Origin: an uncultured Sutterella sp.
Lineage (GTDB): Bacteria > Pseudomonadota > Gammaproteobacteria > Burkholderiales > Burkholderiaceae_F
Length of the DNA: 64,000 nucleotides
Assembly: GCA_937943605.1 (NCBI GenBank)
Contig: CALEAW010000064.1
Location: 67,495-131,494, forward strand
Direction: 5' to 3'
This document shows, one piece after another, positions 22,967-32,101 of the stretch. Below the pieces are notes generated by a model that saw only the letters and a program-made list of their open reading frames with translations, searched no databases and was not told the DNA's origin. Position 1 is the stretch's first letter; each line of letters opens with the position of its first letter. The position numbers and the translations under genes are program-made.

Positions 22967-24262
22967 ATGTCTGTTTATACAGAACTTCTTTTATTATCAG
23001 CCCTTATCCTACTTAGCGCGTACCTTAGTTGTGCTGAAATTTCTCTAGCTTCTGCTCGTAGTACACGTCTAAGAAATCTCGTTGACGAAGGAGATGCTCG
23101 TGCGCAGCTCGTATTAGACCTACAAGAACATCCTGGTTTATTCTTTTCAACCATTCAAGTGGGTACGAATGCACTCGCTCTTCTTGGGGGCATTGTTGGC
23201 ATTGCTGCGTTTACCCCCTTCTTCATCTGGTGTTTAGCGCCAGTGATTTCCGCTGACTTCCATCGTGAAGTGGCCTATCTCATTGCCTTTTTACTCTCCA
23301 CGTTGCTCTTCGTTATTTTTGGCGATCTTCTACCAAAACGTCTTGCTGTTGCCAAACCTGAAGAAACCGCGATTGCAGTTGTTCGCTCAATTTCAGTGAT
23401 CATAAAAATTTTGCGTCCGCTTGTTTTTCTATTAGAAAAACTGTCTGACACCTTCATGAAAGGCTTGGGCTACTCAACTAAACGACAAGACACGATTACA
23501 TCTGAAGACATCTTAGCGAGTGTAGGAGCAGGCACTGCAGCTGGCGTAATCGCCCCTCAAGAAGAGGCAGTAATTCAAAATGTCTTCGATCTAGAAAGTC
23601 GCCTTGTTCCTTCAGCAATGACTCCTAGAGAAAACATTGTCTATTTCACATTGGATGATCCAGAAGACGTTGTTCGAACCAAAATTTCTAACGTTCCCTA
23701 TAATCGGTTCCTTATTTGCGATAAAGATTTAGATCACATTATTGGCTACGTTGATTCAATGCATATTCTGCGACAAGTGTTAAATGACAAACCTATTTCT
23801 TTTAAAGAACCAGGCGTCGTCCAAACCTGTCCTTTCATCCCAGACAGCCTAACCTTATCTGAAGTTTTAGATGTTTTTCAACGTACTCGTAGCGACTTTG
23901 CTGTCATTCTGAATGAATACGCCTTAGTCGTTGGTGTGATTACGATTAACGATGTGATGAGTACCGTTATGGGTGAACTCGTTACTAACGCTGATGAACT
24001 TCAAATTATCGAACGCGAAGACGGAACTTGGTTAGTCGACGGTTCAACTCCGATTGATGATCTAGAACATGCTTTAGATATTGAAGAATTTCCAGAGGAT
24101 ACTACGTATGAAACCGTCGCTGGTTTCATGATGTACATGTTACGAAAAATCCCCAAACGTACCGACAAAGTAGTATGGGCAGGCTATACATTCGAGGTTT
24201 TGGATGTAGATAACAACAAAATTGATCAAATTTTCGTAACTCGTAACAAAATCAAAGACTAA
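22967..24262 (+). CDS. Hemolysin-family CNNM/CorC-type transporter protein
   Basis: A 431-residue membrane protein of the HlyC/CorC family, linked to Mg2+/Co2+ efflux and ion resistance. It has an N-terminal CNNM (DUF21) domain with three to four helices (about 1-140; ALILLSAYLSCAEISLASAR is the hallmark), a CBS pair (about 205-330) with MTPRENIVYF at its start, and a C-terminal CorC/HlyC domain (about 345-425). A possible -10 (TACAAT, 22932-22937) precedes a short leader. A terminator follows, then an IS remnant. Confidence 0.92.
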   Translation: MSVYTELLLLSALILLSAYLSCAEISLASARSTRLRNLVDEGDARAQLVLDLQEHPGLFFSTIQVGTNALALLGGIVGIAAFTPFFIWCLAPVISADFHREVAYLIAFLLSTLLFVIFGDLLPKRLAVAKPEETAIAVVRSISVIIKILRPLVFLLEKLSDTFMKGLGYSTKRQDTITSEDILASVGAGTAAGVIAPQEEAVIQNVFDLESRLVPSAMTPRENIVYFTLDDPEDVVRTKISNVPYNRFLICDKDLDHIIGYVDSMHILRQVLNDKPISFKEPGVVQTCPFIPDSLTLSEVLDVFQRTRSDFAVILNEYALVVGVITINDVMSTVMGELVTNADELQIIEREDGTWLVDGSTPIDDLEHALDIEEFPEDTTYETVAGFMMYMLRKIPKRTDKVVWAGYTFEVLDVDNNKIDQIFVTRNKIKD

Positions 24263-24267
24263 TCTCC

Positions 24268-24322
24268 AAAAAGAGGCGTGTTGCAAAGTTCAGGAAAATC
24301 TGATTTTGTAACACCCTCTTTT
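24268..24322 (+). terminator. Terminator-like hairpin after the CorC-type gene
   Basis: The imperfect arms AAAGAGGCGTGTTGCAAA and TTTTGTAACACCCTCTTTT (one C-C mismatch, one G-T pair) surround a 16-base loop, ending in TTTT. The IS remnant begins at its 3' edge. Confidence 0.7.
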
Positions 24323-25620
24323 CACATCGCTCCCTTTTCGTAAATGTCGTAGTGGGCGCACTCAATTTGGCAACTTTATTCAACGCCTTTCTGGGTTATT
24401 GATCGGCAAAGAAGAGCTGAATGATCACGATCATATCGATGCCGACCCTAGTTTTCTCGCTGCTACTGGTTTATCAGCGACCTCTGGATGTGCATCTTTA
24501 TGCAAATTTGAGAACTCCCTCAACGAGGGAACCCTTCGCGCCATGCAAAAGAGCTTACGAGAGTTGTTTATTCACTACTCTCCGAGGAATCCTGATGTTC
24601 TTTGGGTGGATGTCGACTGTACGCCTATCTATGTCTGCGGTAATCAGGAGAACAATGAATATTCTGGTCATTACCGATGACTATTGCTTGATGGCTATGG
24701 TGATTTTTGTGAATCACTTCCCCGTATACGTTACGCTCGCAAGAGGTTGTGAAGACAGTCGAAATATGCTCGAAGGGCAATACAACGAAGTTATCGATTT
24801 TTTGCGCAAACATTTCGGTGACACGCCAGTGATTTTTCGTGCCGATGCAGGATTTGTACGTGAAAGTATTGTCCGTGGCTTGGTTCAAAAGGATGCATAT
24901 TATGTGATTGGTTATGCACCCAATCGCGCCCTTCAAAAATACGCCGATACAGAATGGGTGCCTGACGTTATCAAGCAGTATTGCCACTCGGCTGAAGGGG
25001 AATTTGTTCTCCGAGCCCTCGGCGAATATGAGCAATACCGTCCTGCCAAACGGACTGCCGAAGAACACAAAAACCTTCGCCTAATCCTTCGAGATCAATA
25101 CGCTCCCAAACCTGCTATTACCCTGGAACAGAAGAGAAAAGGCAAGCAACCCAAGGAAGCGGATCTTCGTTGCATTATCACCAATATTCCCACTGAAAAC
25201 GATGGGAAGTGTGGTCAGCTTTGGCGTGCTTCTGCCGCGGCAATTTATGAAGACTTGTACTGCCGTCGCGGGTCGGCTTGCGAACTAAAGTTTCATGAGT
25301 TGAAAGATGAGACCAAGGCTCAACGTGCTAGTGCTAGCAGATTCCTTACGAACTACTACAGGCTCCTTCTTTCCTCCATTACCTACGCAATCTTTGTCGC
25401 GATACGAGTCAAAATTTTTGCGCGTTTTGAGTACCAGGGACGTTGGTGGAACGTGAGTGTCGATCGTATGCGTCGTGCAATTATCAATGTGGCAGGGTTA
25501 GTAAAGTTCCGAAAATGGAAGATTGAAATTGAGATCCAAGCTTCTCTCATTGATAAGCCTGCATTTTGGCACTTTTGGGATTACCGAATAGCCTGATAGC
25601 GGACGTCCCCGATCCAACAG
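24310..25620 (+). mobile_element. Decayed IS1380-like insertion sequence
   Basis: The element is defined by its transposase remnant. No clear terminal inverted repeats or target-site duplication could be picked out, and the left end appears lost, so the limits are approximate. It sits between the terminator of the CorC-type gene and the convergent topB gene and interrupts no visible gene. Confidence 0.7.
24312..25596 (+). pseudogene. IS1380-family transposase remnant, frameshifted and N-truncated
   Basis: Two reading frames together encode most of an IS1380-type DDE transposase. The first runs from 24312 to about 24674 (RSGRTQFGNFIQRL, EELNDHDHIDADPS, WVDVDCTPIYVCGNQEN with the first catalytic Asp) and stops at 24678-24680. 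The second continues from GATGACTATTGC to 25596 with FRADAGF (second Asp) and YCRRGSACELKFHE (third acidic residue). The switch GHY to DDYC needs one extra C near 24674, so this is a single-base insertion. About 50 N-terminal residues usual for the family are missing. It is inactive as read. Confidence 0.85.
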
Positions 25621-25703
25621 CTTCAGGGGTAAAGGGGTATTTTACCTATCGCATTGAAAATGTTGATTTAAATCAAAAACATTCGACACGCAAGGATTTG
25701 GTA

Positions 25704-25745
25704 AATAAGCTCTCACGAAATTTTTGCTTTCGATGAGAGCTTATT
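25704..25745. repeat. Long inverted repeat in the IS-topB interval
   Basis: The 11-bp arms AATAAGCTCTC / GAGAGCTTATT with an inner CGAAA/TTTCG pairing form a 42-base hairpin. Neither side has a strong T-run; it may be an old terminator. The rest of 25621-25780 shows no gene. Confidence 0.5.
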
Positions 25746-25780
25746 AAAAATTCAGGTTAGAAATTTATATTAAAAAAACA

Positions 25781-25816
25781 AAAAGGATTCAATCTGATGC
25801 ACAGGCGAATCCTTTT
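25781..25816 (-). terminator. Terminator of topB
   Basis: A 10-bp stem (AAAAGGATTC / GAATCCTTTT) with a 16-base loop; on the minus strand it runs into TTTTTGTTTTTTTA. Confidence 0.8.
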
Positions 25817-25880
25817 GATGGCAATAATCTGAATTACTAATTTTTTGAAAAGATATGTACCTATTTCAGAAAAGTTTGCA

Positions 25881-28436
25881 TTAAAAGGCCACTTTTTTTA
25901 CTGCAGTCTTTTTAGTTGCTTTCGGAGGAACGTCCTCTGGTTTGGATGTTGCTTCGATCTCCTTGGTTTCTTCGTCTTTTTTGACTTGGAATTCAAATGC
26001 GATACTTCCATTTGGCTTCACAACCAAAAATGCCTTAAATGCACGCTTGTTCTTCTTAGAAATAAATCCAGATAACAACGGTGTTCGTTTATTCGCGAGA
26101 AGCTCTTGTGCCTCTTCAAAAGCAATGTCACGAGAAAGAATGGTCTTCCCTAAACGGAACGTACACTTTTTTTCACCACGTAGATTATGTTCACACTGGT
26201 AGGCTGTTGTCATCTCCACAACTTTTCCACCACAACAAGGACACTCACCAACTACAGGGGCGCTAGCAATTTCATCATCAGAGATTTCAACCTTTTCCTC
26301 TTCTCCAAAATCAAATTGCATTTTCCAAAGATCGTTTTCGTCCTTTTTTAGCACCAACTCAGCTTCAAACGGAAATCCTCTCTTGCTAATAAAACCTGAC
26401 AACGGTCCCACATGCCCTGTCGAAATCAATTCCTCTACTTCTGCAGGCTCTAACATTCGTCCAGAAGGATGTTTGGCAATAGAAAATTCGCATCCTGATG
26501 TGGTACATGCAAAACGTCGATAATTTTCGACAACTTCTCCACCACATTGAGGGCAAGGAGCGTTCACATGCAATGGGTTTTCGAGAGGAACACTATTCCC
26601 CTCATACTGCTTGGCCATTTCCACAACATTTTCGGTAAGCGTACGAATATCACGCATAAATTCATCGCTTTGAACACGACCGTCTTCAATCATGCGTAAC
26701 TTTTGTTCCCACTCTGCCGTCAATCTTGGTTCACTTAATTCATCAATTTTCAACCCTTTTAGGAGAGTGATTAATTGAAACGCCTTTGCCATTGGACGTA
26801 ACTCGCGCTCCTCACGGCGCATGTACTTCTGGTCGAGCAACCCTTCTATGATGGACGCACGAGTCGCCGGTGTCCCTAAGCCTTTATCGGCCATAGCACC
26901 ACGCAATTCATCATCCTCTAATTTTTTCCCCGCGGTTTCCATCGCGCTCAACAATGTCGCCTCTGTATAACGAGCAGGAGGTTTCGTCTGTAGCGCCGAC
27001 ACGGTGACGTCCTTAGTTCGCACTTGTTCATTGTCTTGAACAGGAGTTAACACTTCGCGTTGAGTCTTACTATTCTTTCCCGTAACCGCTAACCAGCCTG
27101 GTTCAACCAAAACTTTACCTTCAGTTTTGAACTGATGATTTGCTACAGTAGTCATTCGAACAGTAACGTCATATTCCGCCGCTGGATAAAAGACAGCTAA
27201 AAAGCGTCGAACAACTAAATCAAATATCTTTTGCTCAACCTCGTTAAGCGTCTTCGGTAATTGCCCCGTCGGAATGATGGCAAAGTGATCACTAATCTTC
27301 TTGTTGTCGAAAATGCGCTTATCAGGCCTTATCCACGAAGAAGTAAGGACTGTATCTGCAAATAGAGCGTATTCTTCCAAGCCTTTTAAAGCTTCTAACG
27401 TTTCACGAACTGTAGGTAGGTAATCCTCTGGTAACGCACGCGCATCAGTTCTCGGATACGTTAAAACCTTGTGTTTTTCATACAGCGCTTGAGCAATAGA
27501 TAATGTTGTTTTGGCAGAAAAACCAAAGCGACTATTAGCCTCTCTTTGCAAGCTAGTTAAATCGAAAAGCAAAGGAGACAACTGTCGAGAGCGTTTAGAA
27601 GTTTCTTCTACACTCCCAACCCCATTCTGACAAGCGCTAGCAATTTGTTGAGCTTCGTCTAAACTCCAAATACGTTCGGGCTTCAGATCTGACTCACCTT
27701 TTTGTTTCTGAAAGTTCGGATTAATCCATATGCCTTCATATTCCCCTGCTTTCGTAATAAAAGAAGCGGAAACTTCCCAATAGCTTTTAGGAACAAAAGA
27801 TTCAATCTCTTGCTCACGCTTAACAACAATAGCTAAAGTAGGTGTCTGAACTCGACCGACAGTCGTCAAGAAAAAACCACCTTCCTTAGAGTTAAAAGCG
27901 GTCATGGCTCGAGTTCCATTAATACCCACAAGCCAATCAGCTTCTGAACGGCAACGAGCTGCCGCCTCTAGTGGCTTCATCTCTTCATCAGTACGAAGAT
28001 GCTGGAATCCTTCCTGAATGGCAGCTTTAGTCATTGACTGTAGCCAAAGACGTCTAACAGGCTTTTTACTACCACAGGATTGCATGATGTAACGAAAAAT
28101 CAATTCTCCTTCACGTCCAGCGTCACAAGCGTTAATCACATCTGTAACCGCTCGACTACGAAGTTTTTTGACTAATCCATTTAACTTCTCTTGGGACTTC
28201 TTGATTGGCTTCAGGTCAAAAAATGGGGGTAATACTGGTAAGTTTTTAAAAGTCCACCGACCACGCTTTACATCGAATTCCTCAGGCGCACAAATTTCTA
28301 GCAAGTGCCCGACGGCGGATCCGATCACCATATCTTCTCGAACCCAAAAATCACCATCGCGCGTAAAACCTCCTAATGCACGAGCAATGTCACTAGCAAC
28401 AGAGGGTTTTTCAGCAATAACAAGAGATAAAGACAT
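25881..28436 (-). CDS. topB: DNA topoisomerase III
   Basis: Type IA topoisomerase that passes single strands and decatenates DNA, 851 residues. An N-terminal Toprim domain (LVIAEKPSVASDIARALGG; NACDAGREGELIFRY) is followed by the catalytic domain with VLTYPRTDARALPEDY carrying the active tyrosine. Two C-terminal zinc-binding modules have CPQCGG...CTTSGC and CPCCGG...C patterns, and there is a basic Lys/Ala tail. The start at 28436 has AGGA 8 bases upstream; a Met three codons earlier has no usable SD. As the only type IA enzyme in view it should not be confused with TopA, whose N-terminus and finger layout differ. Confidence 0.94.
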   Translation of the reverse strand: MSLSLVIAEKPSVASDIARALGGFTRDGDFWVREDMVIGSAVGHLLEICAPEEFDVKRGRWTFKNLPVLPPFFDLKPIKKSQEKLNGLVKKLRSRAVTDVINACDAGREGELIFRYIMQSCGSKKPVRRLWLQSMTKAAIQEGFQHLRTDEEMKPLEAAARCRSEADWLVGINGTRAMTAFNSKEGGFFLTTVGRVQTPTLAIVVKREQEIESFVPKSYWEVSASFITKAGEYEGIWINPNFQKQKGESDLKPERIWSLDEAQQIASACQNGVGSVEETSKRSRQLSPLLFDLTSLQREANSRFGFSAKTTLSIAQALYEKHKVLTYPRTDARALPEDYLPTVRETLEALKGLEEYALFADTVLTSSWIRPDKRIFDNKKISDHFAIIPTGQLPKTLNEVEQKIFDLVVRRFLAVFYPAAEYDVTVRMTTVANHQFKTEGKVLVEPGWLAVTGKNSKTQREVLTPVQDNEQVRTKDVTVSALQTKPPARYTEATLLSAMETAGKKLEDDELRGAMADKGLGTPATRASIIEGLLDQKYMRREERELRPMAKAFQLITLLKGLKIDELSEPRLTAEWEQKLRMIEDGRVQSDEFMRDIRTLTENVVEMAKQYEGNSVPLENPLHVNAPCPQCGGEVVENYRRFACTTSGCEFSIAKHPSGRMLEPAEVEELISTGHVGPLSGFISKRGFPFEAELVLKKDENDLWKMQFDFGEEEKVEISDDEIASAPVVGECPCCGGKVVEMTTAYQCEHNLRGEKKCTFRLGKTILSRDIAFEEAQELLANKRTPLLSGFISKKNKRAFKAFLVVKPNGSIAFEFQVKKDEETKEIEATSKPEDVPPKATKKTAVKKVAF

Positions 28437-28594
28437 ACGATGCATCCTAGCGATGACAGTTGTTCTGATATCAGTTAAAACAAAGAATGGTTCTAATGAA
28501 TGAGCTTAATAGGCACCATTATGCAACAACACATTGACACACAACCTATGACATGAAAAGGCTTTTTATAGAGTAGCAACATCGCCCCTTCCAC

Positions 28595-29494
28595 TCAACA
28601 TGTTGAACTACTAAACTCTGTCAGAATTTCATCTGCAGTTTCAACCAATTTGGCGCCTTGCTTAATTAAAAGATGACATCCTTTATGTAGCGGCGAGTGT
28701 ATCGATCCAGGAAGAGCCATGACATCTCTTCCGAGATTTGCCGCTAATTGTGCCATTTTTATAACTGAAGAGGTTCGGTTTGCGCATATCACAAACAATG
28801 CCTTCGTTGAAGCAACCCTTAACACATTGGCTTTTTCTCGTTCTTCGCTTGTTGTTCGCTCCCCGGGTGGACAAGCACTGAGTATCACCCCTTTGTTATC
28901 TAGAATCTTATCTACTAACGGTTTAGCGAAAGAAGGCCAAACTCTATCTAACCCACAAGGCATCCAAGCCAAAATCGACGCCTCAGACCGTCGAAGTACC
29001 GATTTAACAAAAGTCACCTCAATCTCCGAATTTAAACCAGTAGAAAGTAAAACACGAGATTGAGATCCTAAAACATCACCAAAAATATCCGCGTTGTACA
29101 GCGAGTCAGCATCAGGATGAGAACAACCACTAACCGTTAAAATGGGCTTTTTTAGCTGTTCAATCTCTCCTCGGTACCACAATACTAATGGCGCAATTCC
29201 AGCCTCAATCATGAGTTGAGGATAAAGAGAGTGTGTCAATGTTAGAAATCCAACATGCTCATTCCCAATAAGCCATTCCCTCCACCGTTCAACTTCACTG
29301 GAAGTTTTAATCATCTGGAGTTCCCGAGCAGCTTCTAACCCCACTACATCCACTAAATTAGCAAAGCTCAACTCAAAAAAATCACCGACATCACCAACCC
29401 TTCTAATCGCAGCAAGAAGAACAGGCACATCAAGCGTCTTTACAAGCGAGAGCTTAAGCCAACACTCCTCTTCACGACTAATCGTTAAAGACAT
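28595..29494 (-). CDS. dprA: DNA-processing protein DprA (diverged)
   Basis: DprA/Smf protects incoming single-stranded DNA and loads RecA during transformation. The 299-residue product keeps the C-terminal part of the DprA fold (GVILSACPPGE, LGRDVMALPGSIHSPLHKGCHLLIKQGAKLVE) and an N-terminal helical region. The usual GSRxPTxYG motif has become SGCSHPDADS, and the SGxAxGIDxxAHxGAL helix reads STGLNSEIEVTFVK, so the nucleotide-binding part is eroded. The reading frame is intact. The start at 29494 has AAGGA 8 bases upstream; the longer frame adds 14 residues. It is divergent from def, a normal dprA neighbour. Confidence 0.85.
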   Translation of the reverse strand: MSLTISREEECWLKLSLVKTLDVPVLLAAIRRVGDVGDFFELSFANLVDVVGLEAARELQMIKTSSEVERWREWLIGNEHVGFLTLTHSLYPQLMIEAGIAPLVLWYRGEIEQLKKPILTVSGCSHPDADSLYNADIFGDVLGSQSRVLLSTGLNSEIEVTFVKSVLRRSEASILAWMPCGLDRVWPSFAKPLVDKILDNKGVILSACPPGERTTSEEREKANVLRVASTKALFVICANRTSSVIKMAQLAANLGRDVMALPGSIHSPLHKGCHLLIKQGAKLVETADEILTEFSSSTC

Positions 29495-29622
29495 CTCACT
29501 TTTCCTTAAAATTTGTCGAGCCACAGCGCTGGACAATTCTTATTAAAATGAAAGAATTTAGTTCAACAAGGTGCATCACTTAGCGCCATTTTTTCGAACA
29601 ATTGAATATCAAGGAGCATCTC

Positions 29623-30135
29623 GTGGCTCTTTTGCCTATTATCCAATACCCTCACCCTATCCTTGCAAGCAAAGCGCTTCCCGTGACAGAGTTCAATGAT
29701 GAATTACGTCAATTAGCAGCAGACATGGCTGAGACCATGTATCAAGCACCAGGGGTCGGCTTAGCTGCAAACCAGGTAGGTGTTCTAAAACGTATCGTCG
29801 TCATTGATATTAGTGATGAAAAAAACGACCTTCACGTTCTTGTCAACCCTCGCATTCTTACTCATACAGACACAAGTAAAGAATTTGAAGAAGGTTGTCT
29901 TTCGCTGAAAGGCCTTTATGAAAAAATCTCTCGCCCTGACGGTGTGACTGTTGAAGCCCAAAATTTAGACGGAACAACAATCCAAATTTCAGCAACAGGT
30001 CTTCTCGCAGTCTGCCTTCAACACGAACTTGATCATCTTGATGGGCATGTATTTATCGATCACTTAAGCCGATTGAAAAAGGATCGAGCTTGTGTAAAAT
30101 TGCGCAAACTGCGCCGAAACGAGCAAAAAAACTAA
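29623..30135 (+). CDS. def: Peptide deformylase
   Basis: Metalloenzyme that removes the N-formyl group from nascent proteins. The 170-residue product has all three motifs: GVGLAANQVG, EEGCLS and QHELDHLDGHVF (HExxH metal site). GTG at 29623 was chosen because AAGGAG lies exactly 6 bases upstream and ALLPIIQYPHP is the usual family start; the longer TTG frame contains the SD itself. Its last 4 bases overlap the convergent hydrolase gene. fmt, its functional partner, lies 1 kb downstream on the same strand. Confidence 0.96.
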   Translation: MALLPIIQYPHPILASKALPVTEFNDELRQLAADMAETMYQAPGVGLAANQVGVLKRIVVIDISDEKNDLHVLVNPRILTHTDTSKEFEEGCLSLKGLYEKISRPDGVTVEAQNLDGTTIQISATGLLAVCLQHELDHLDGHVFIDHLSRLKKDRACVKLRKLRRNEQKN

Positions 30136-31028
30136 GCCGGATAACGGTGACAATGATTGGTTATCAACGTCGCAATTTGACCTATTAACGCTTGTGGCAA
30201 TTGATGTCCCATTCCTTCAATTGCCACAAATTGAGCATTAGGAATTAAATTAGCCGTTTCTTGTCCAGCCTCCATTGGTAACAATGGATCCTCCGTACCA
30301 TGAATCACTAGAGTAGGAGTCTGTATTCTTGTTAACTGCCAACTCCTATCGCCACTCGCTAACAATGCTAACAATTGGCGATATGTTGCCTCAACGTCGT
30401 ACCCCATTCCTAATGCTTGCCTCAGCATTTCTTCTAACTCCTCACCCTGAGGTCTATACTTTTTCCCGGACAATACAACAAACATCCTAGTGAAATAGTC
30501 TCTTAGACTTTGCTTGTCACTCATAGACTTTGGTTTTCTTATCAAAGCCCATATGGCAGAAAAATGGCCTAGCCCTGTACGAGGATTACCTGATGCTGAA
30601 GCAATCGAGATGAGCGAAGCTACTCGATTAGGACATTGCACCGACAAAACCTGAGCTATCATCCCTCCCATAGAAATTCCCACAACGTGTGCACGACGAA
30701 TTGAGAGATGATTCAAAAGATGTTCCACATCCAATGCCATGTCCTCTAAGGCATAAGTGCTTACTACTTTTTTTCGACAAATCGCCTTCATAATCGCTAA
30801 AGGTATTTCTCTAGACGGAACAACAAACTCACAACGAGAACTCTCTCCACAGTCTCGATTATCTAAAGCGATGACCTGAAACCCTTCTTCCACAAGATGC
30901 TGAATCATAGATATTGGCCATGCTACATGACTCATCCCTAATCCCATGATCAGCACAATAGCTGGCGCATCACTCATCCCATAACGCCAATACGCAAGTT
31001 TAAATCCATTGTAGTTAAGCGATTCCAT
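30132..31028 (-). CDS. Alpha/beta-fold hydrolase
   Basis: A 298-residue cytosolic hydrolase with the alpha/beta-hydrolase fold. The oxyanion region is LIMGLGMSHVAW, the nucleophile elbow GISMGG (GxSxG), the acid in IHGTEDPLLP and the catalytic His in EGMGHQLPQAL. The layout resembles esterases of the TAP/haloperoxidase kind, but substrate cannot be named from motifs. It is inserted between def and fmt on the opposite strand, separating two genes that are often adjacent. It has no signal peptide. Confidence 0.85.
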   Translation of the reverse strand: MESLNYNGFKLAYWRYGMSDAPAIVLIMGLGMSHVAWPISMIQHLVEEGFQVIALDNRDCGESSRCEFVVPSREIPLAIMKAICRKKVVSTYALEDMALDVEHLLNHLSIRRAHVVGISMGGMIAQVLSVQCPNRVASLISIASASGNPRTGLGHFSAIWALIRKPKSMSDKQSLRDYFTRMFVVLSGKKYRPQGEELEEMLRQALGMGYDVEATYRQLLALLASGDRSWQLTRIQTPTLVIHGTEDPLLPMEAGQETANLIPNAQFVAIEGMGHQLPQALIGQIATLITNHCHRYPA

Positions 31029-31144
31029 GAGTTTCTCTCCGTGACTAACCCTTGGGCATCAAAGTACCGTACACTAGTGCCATCATATTCTCAATTTGCC
31101 CATTTTTAAGACGCTAGATTCTTTAAACATAGCGGAATTTCAAG

Positions 31145-32101
31145 ATGAAAATTATTTTTGCTGGTACTCCTGACTTTGCCGCCGTCGCCTTACAACACTT
31201 AATTGACGCAGGACATGAAATTGTTTTAGTCCTATCGCAACCAGATAGACCCAGTGGTCGCGGCATGAAACTTACTCCTTCCCCAGTAAAAAGTTTAGCT
31301 TTAGAACATAACATTCCTGTTCTTACACCTCTCACGCTGAGCGCAAAAAAAGCGCCTGAAGAAGCTCCATTGATTTACAAACACCTGAAAGATCTCAACG
31401 CAGATCTTCTTGTTGTCGCTGCTTACGGTTTGATTCTGCCTCAAGCAGTCCTTGATTGCGCCAAGGGTATCGGTAAACATAAAGATATTCGTGCCATCAA
31501 TATTCATGGTAGCTTGCTTCCTCGTTGGCGCGGAGCTGCTCCTGTCGCCAGAGCAATTGAAGCTGGGGATGTCGAAACTGGTGTTGTACTCATGAAAATG
31601 GAAAAAGGACTCGACACTGGGCCGATGATCAAAACAATCCGCACCCCCATCACATCTAATGACACTTCTGACGTACTCATGACGCGCCTTGCAGAGTTAG
31701 GAGCGAAATTATTGGTTGATGCTTTAGAAACGCCAGAAGAATTAACTTGGGTACCCCAGCCAGATATCGGCATTACTTATGCGGAGAAGTTACTCAAGTC
31801 TGAAGCCCCGATTGACTGGACTCAACCCGCTAGCAGCATTCTGAATAAAATTCAAGCGTTCAATCCCTTCCCTGGCACCACATTTATCAAGGATAAGATT
31901 GTGATTAAAATTTGGGCTGCAGAGACGGTCAATCAAAGTGGTAAACCAGGAGAAATTCTCTCTATTAAAGATGGTCTGACAATCGCCTGTGGTCAAGGAG
32001 CTATCAAAGCCACTATCCTTCAAAAGCCTGGCAAACCTCGCATGCCAGCTCAATCATTCCTGCAAAGTCTCAACTTTACGGTTGGGGAGATGATTCAGTG
32101 A
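31145..32101 (+). CDS. fmt: Methionyl-tRNA formyltransferase
   Basis: Formylates initiator Met-tRNA using 10-formyl-THF. The 318-residue protein starts MKIIFAGTPDFAAVALQHLI and has the catalytic segment INIHGSLLPRWRGAAP (Asn-His), with the C-terminal OB-like domain beginning around residue 207. Its stop overlaps the rsmB GTG start (GTGA, 32098-32101), indicating translational coupling. It heads a seven-gene same-strand run up to trkH. Confidence 0.97.
   Translation: MKIIFAGTPDFAAVALQHLIDAGHEIVLVLSQPDRPSGRGMKLTPSPVKSLALEHNIPVLTPLTLSAKKAPEEAPLIYKHLKDLNADLLVVAAYGLILPQAVLDCAKGIGKHKDIRAINIHGSLLPRWRGAAPVARAIEAGDVETGVVLMKMEKGLDTGPMIKTIRTPITSNDTSDVLMTRLAELGAKLLVDALETPEELTWVPQPDIGITYAEKLLKSEAPIDWTQPASSILNKIQAFNPFPGTTFIKDKIVIKIWAAETVNQSGKPGEILSIKDGLTIACGQGAIKATILQKPGKPRMPAQSFLQSLNFTVGEMIQ

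Noticed and set aside
24421..24660. N-terminal part of the second transposase frame as a real protein start
   Set aside because: It overlaps the first frame, which carries the family motifs here; homology in this frame begins only after the shift.
24660..24690. Programmed frameshift in the IS transposase
   Set aside because: No slippery run of A or similar lies at the junction and IS1380 transposases are normally single frames; a one-base insertion is simpler.
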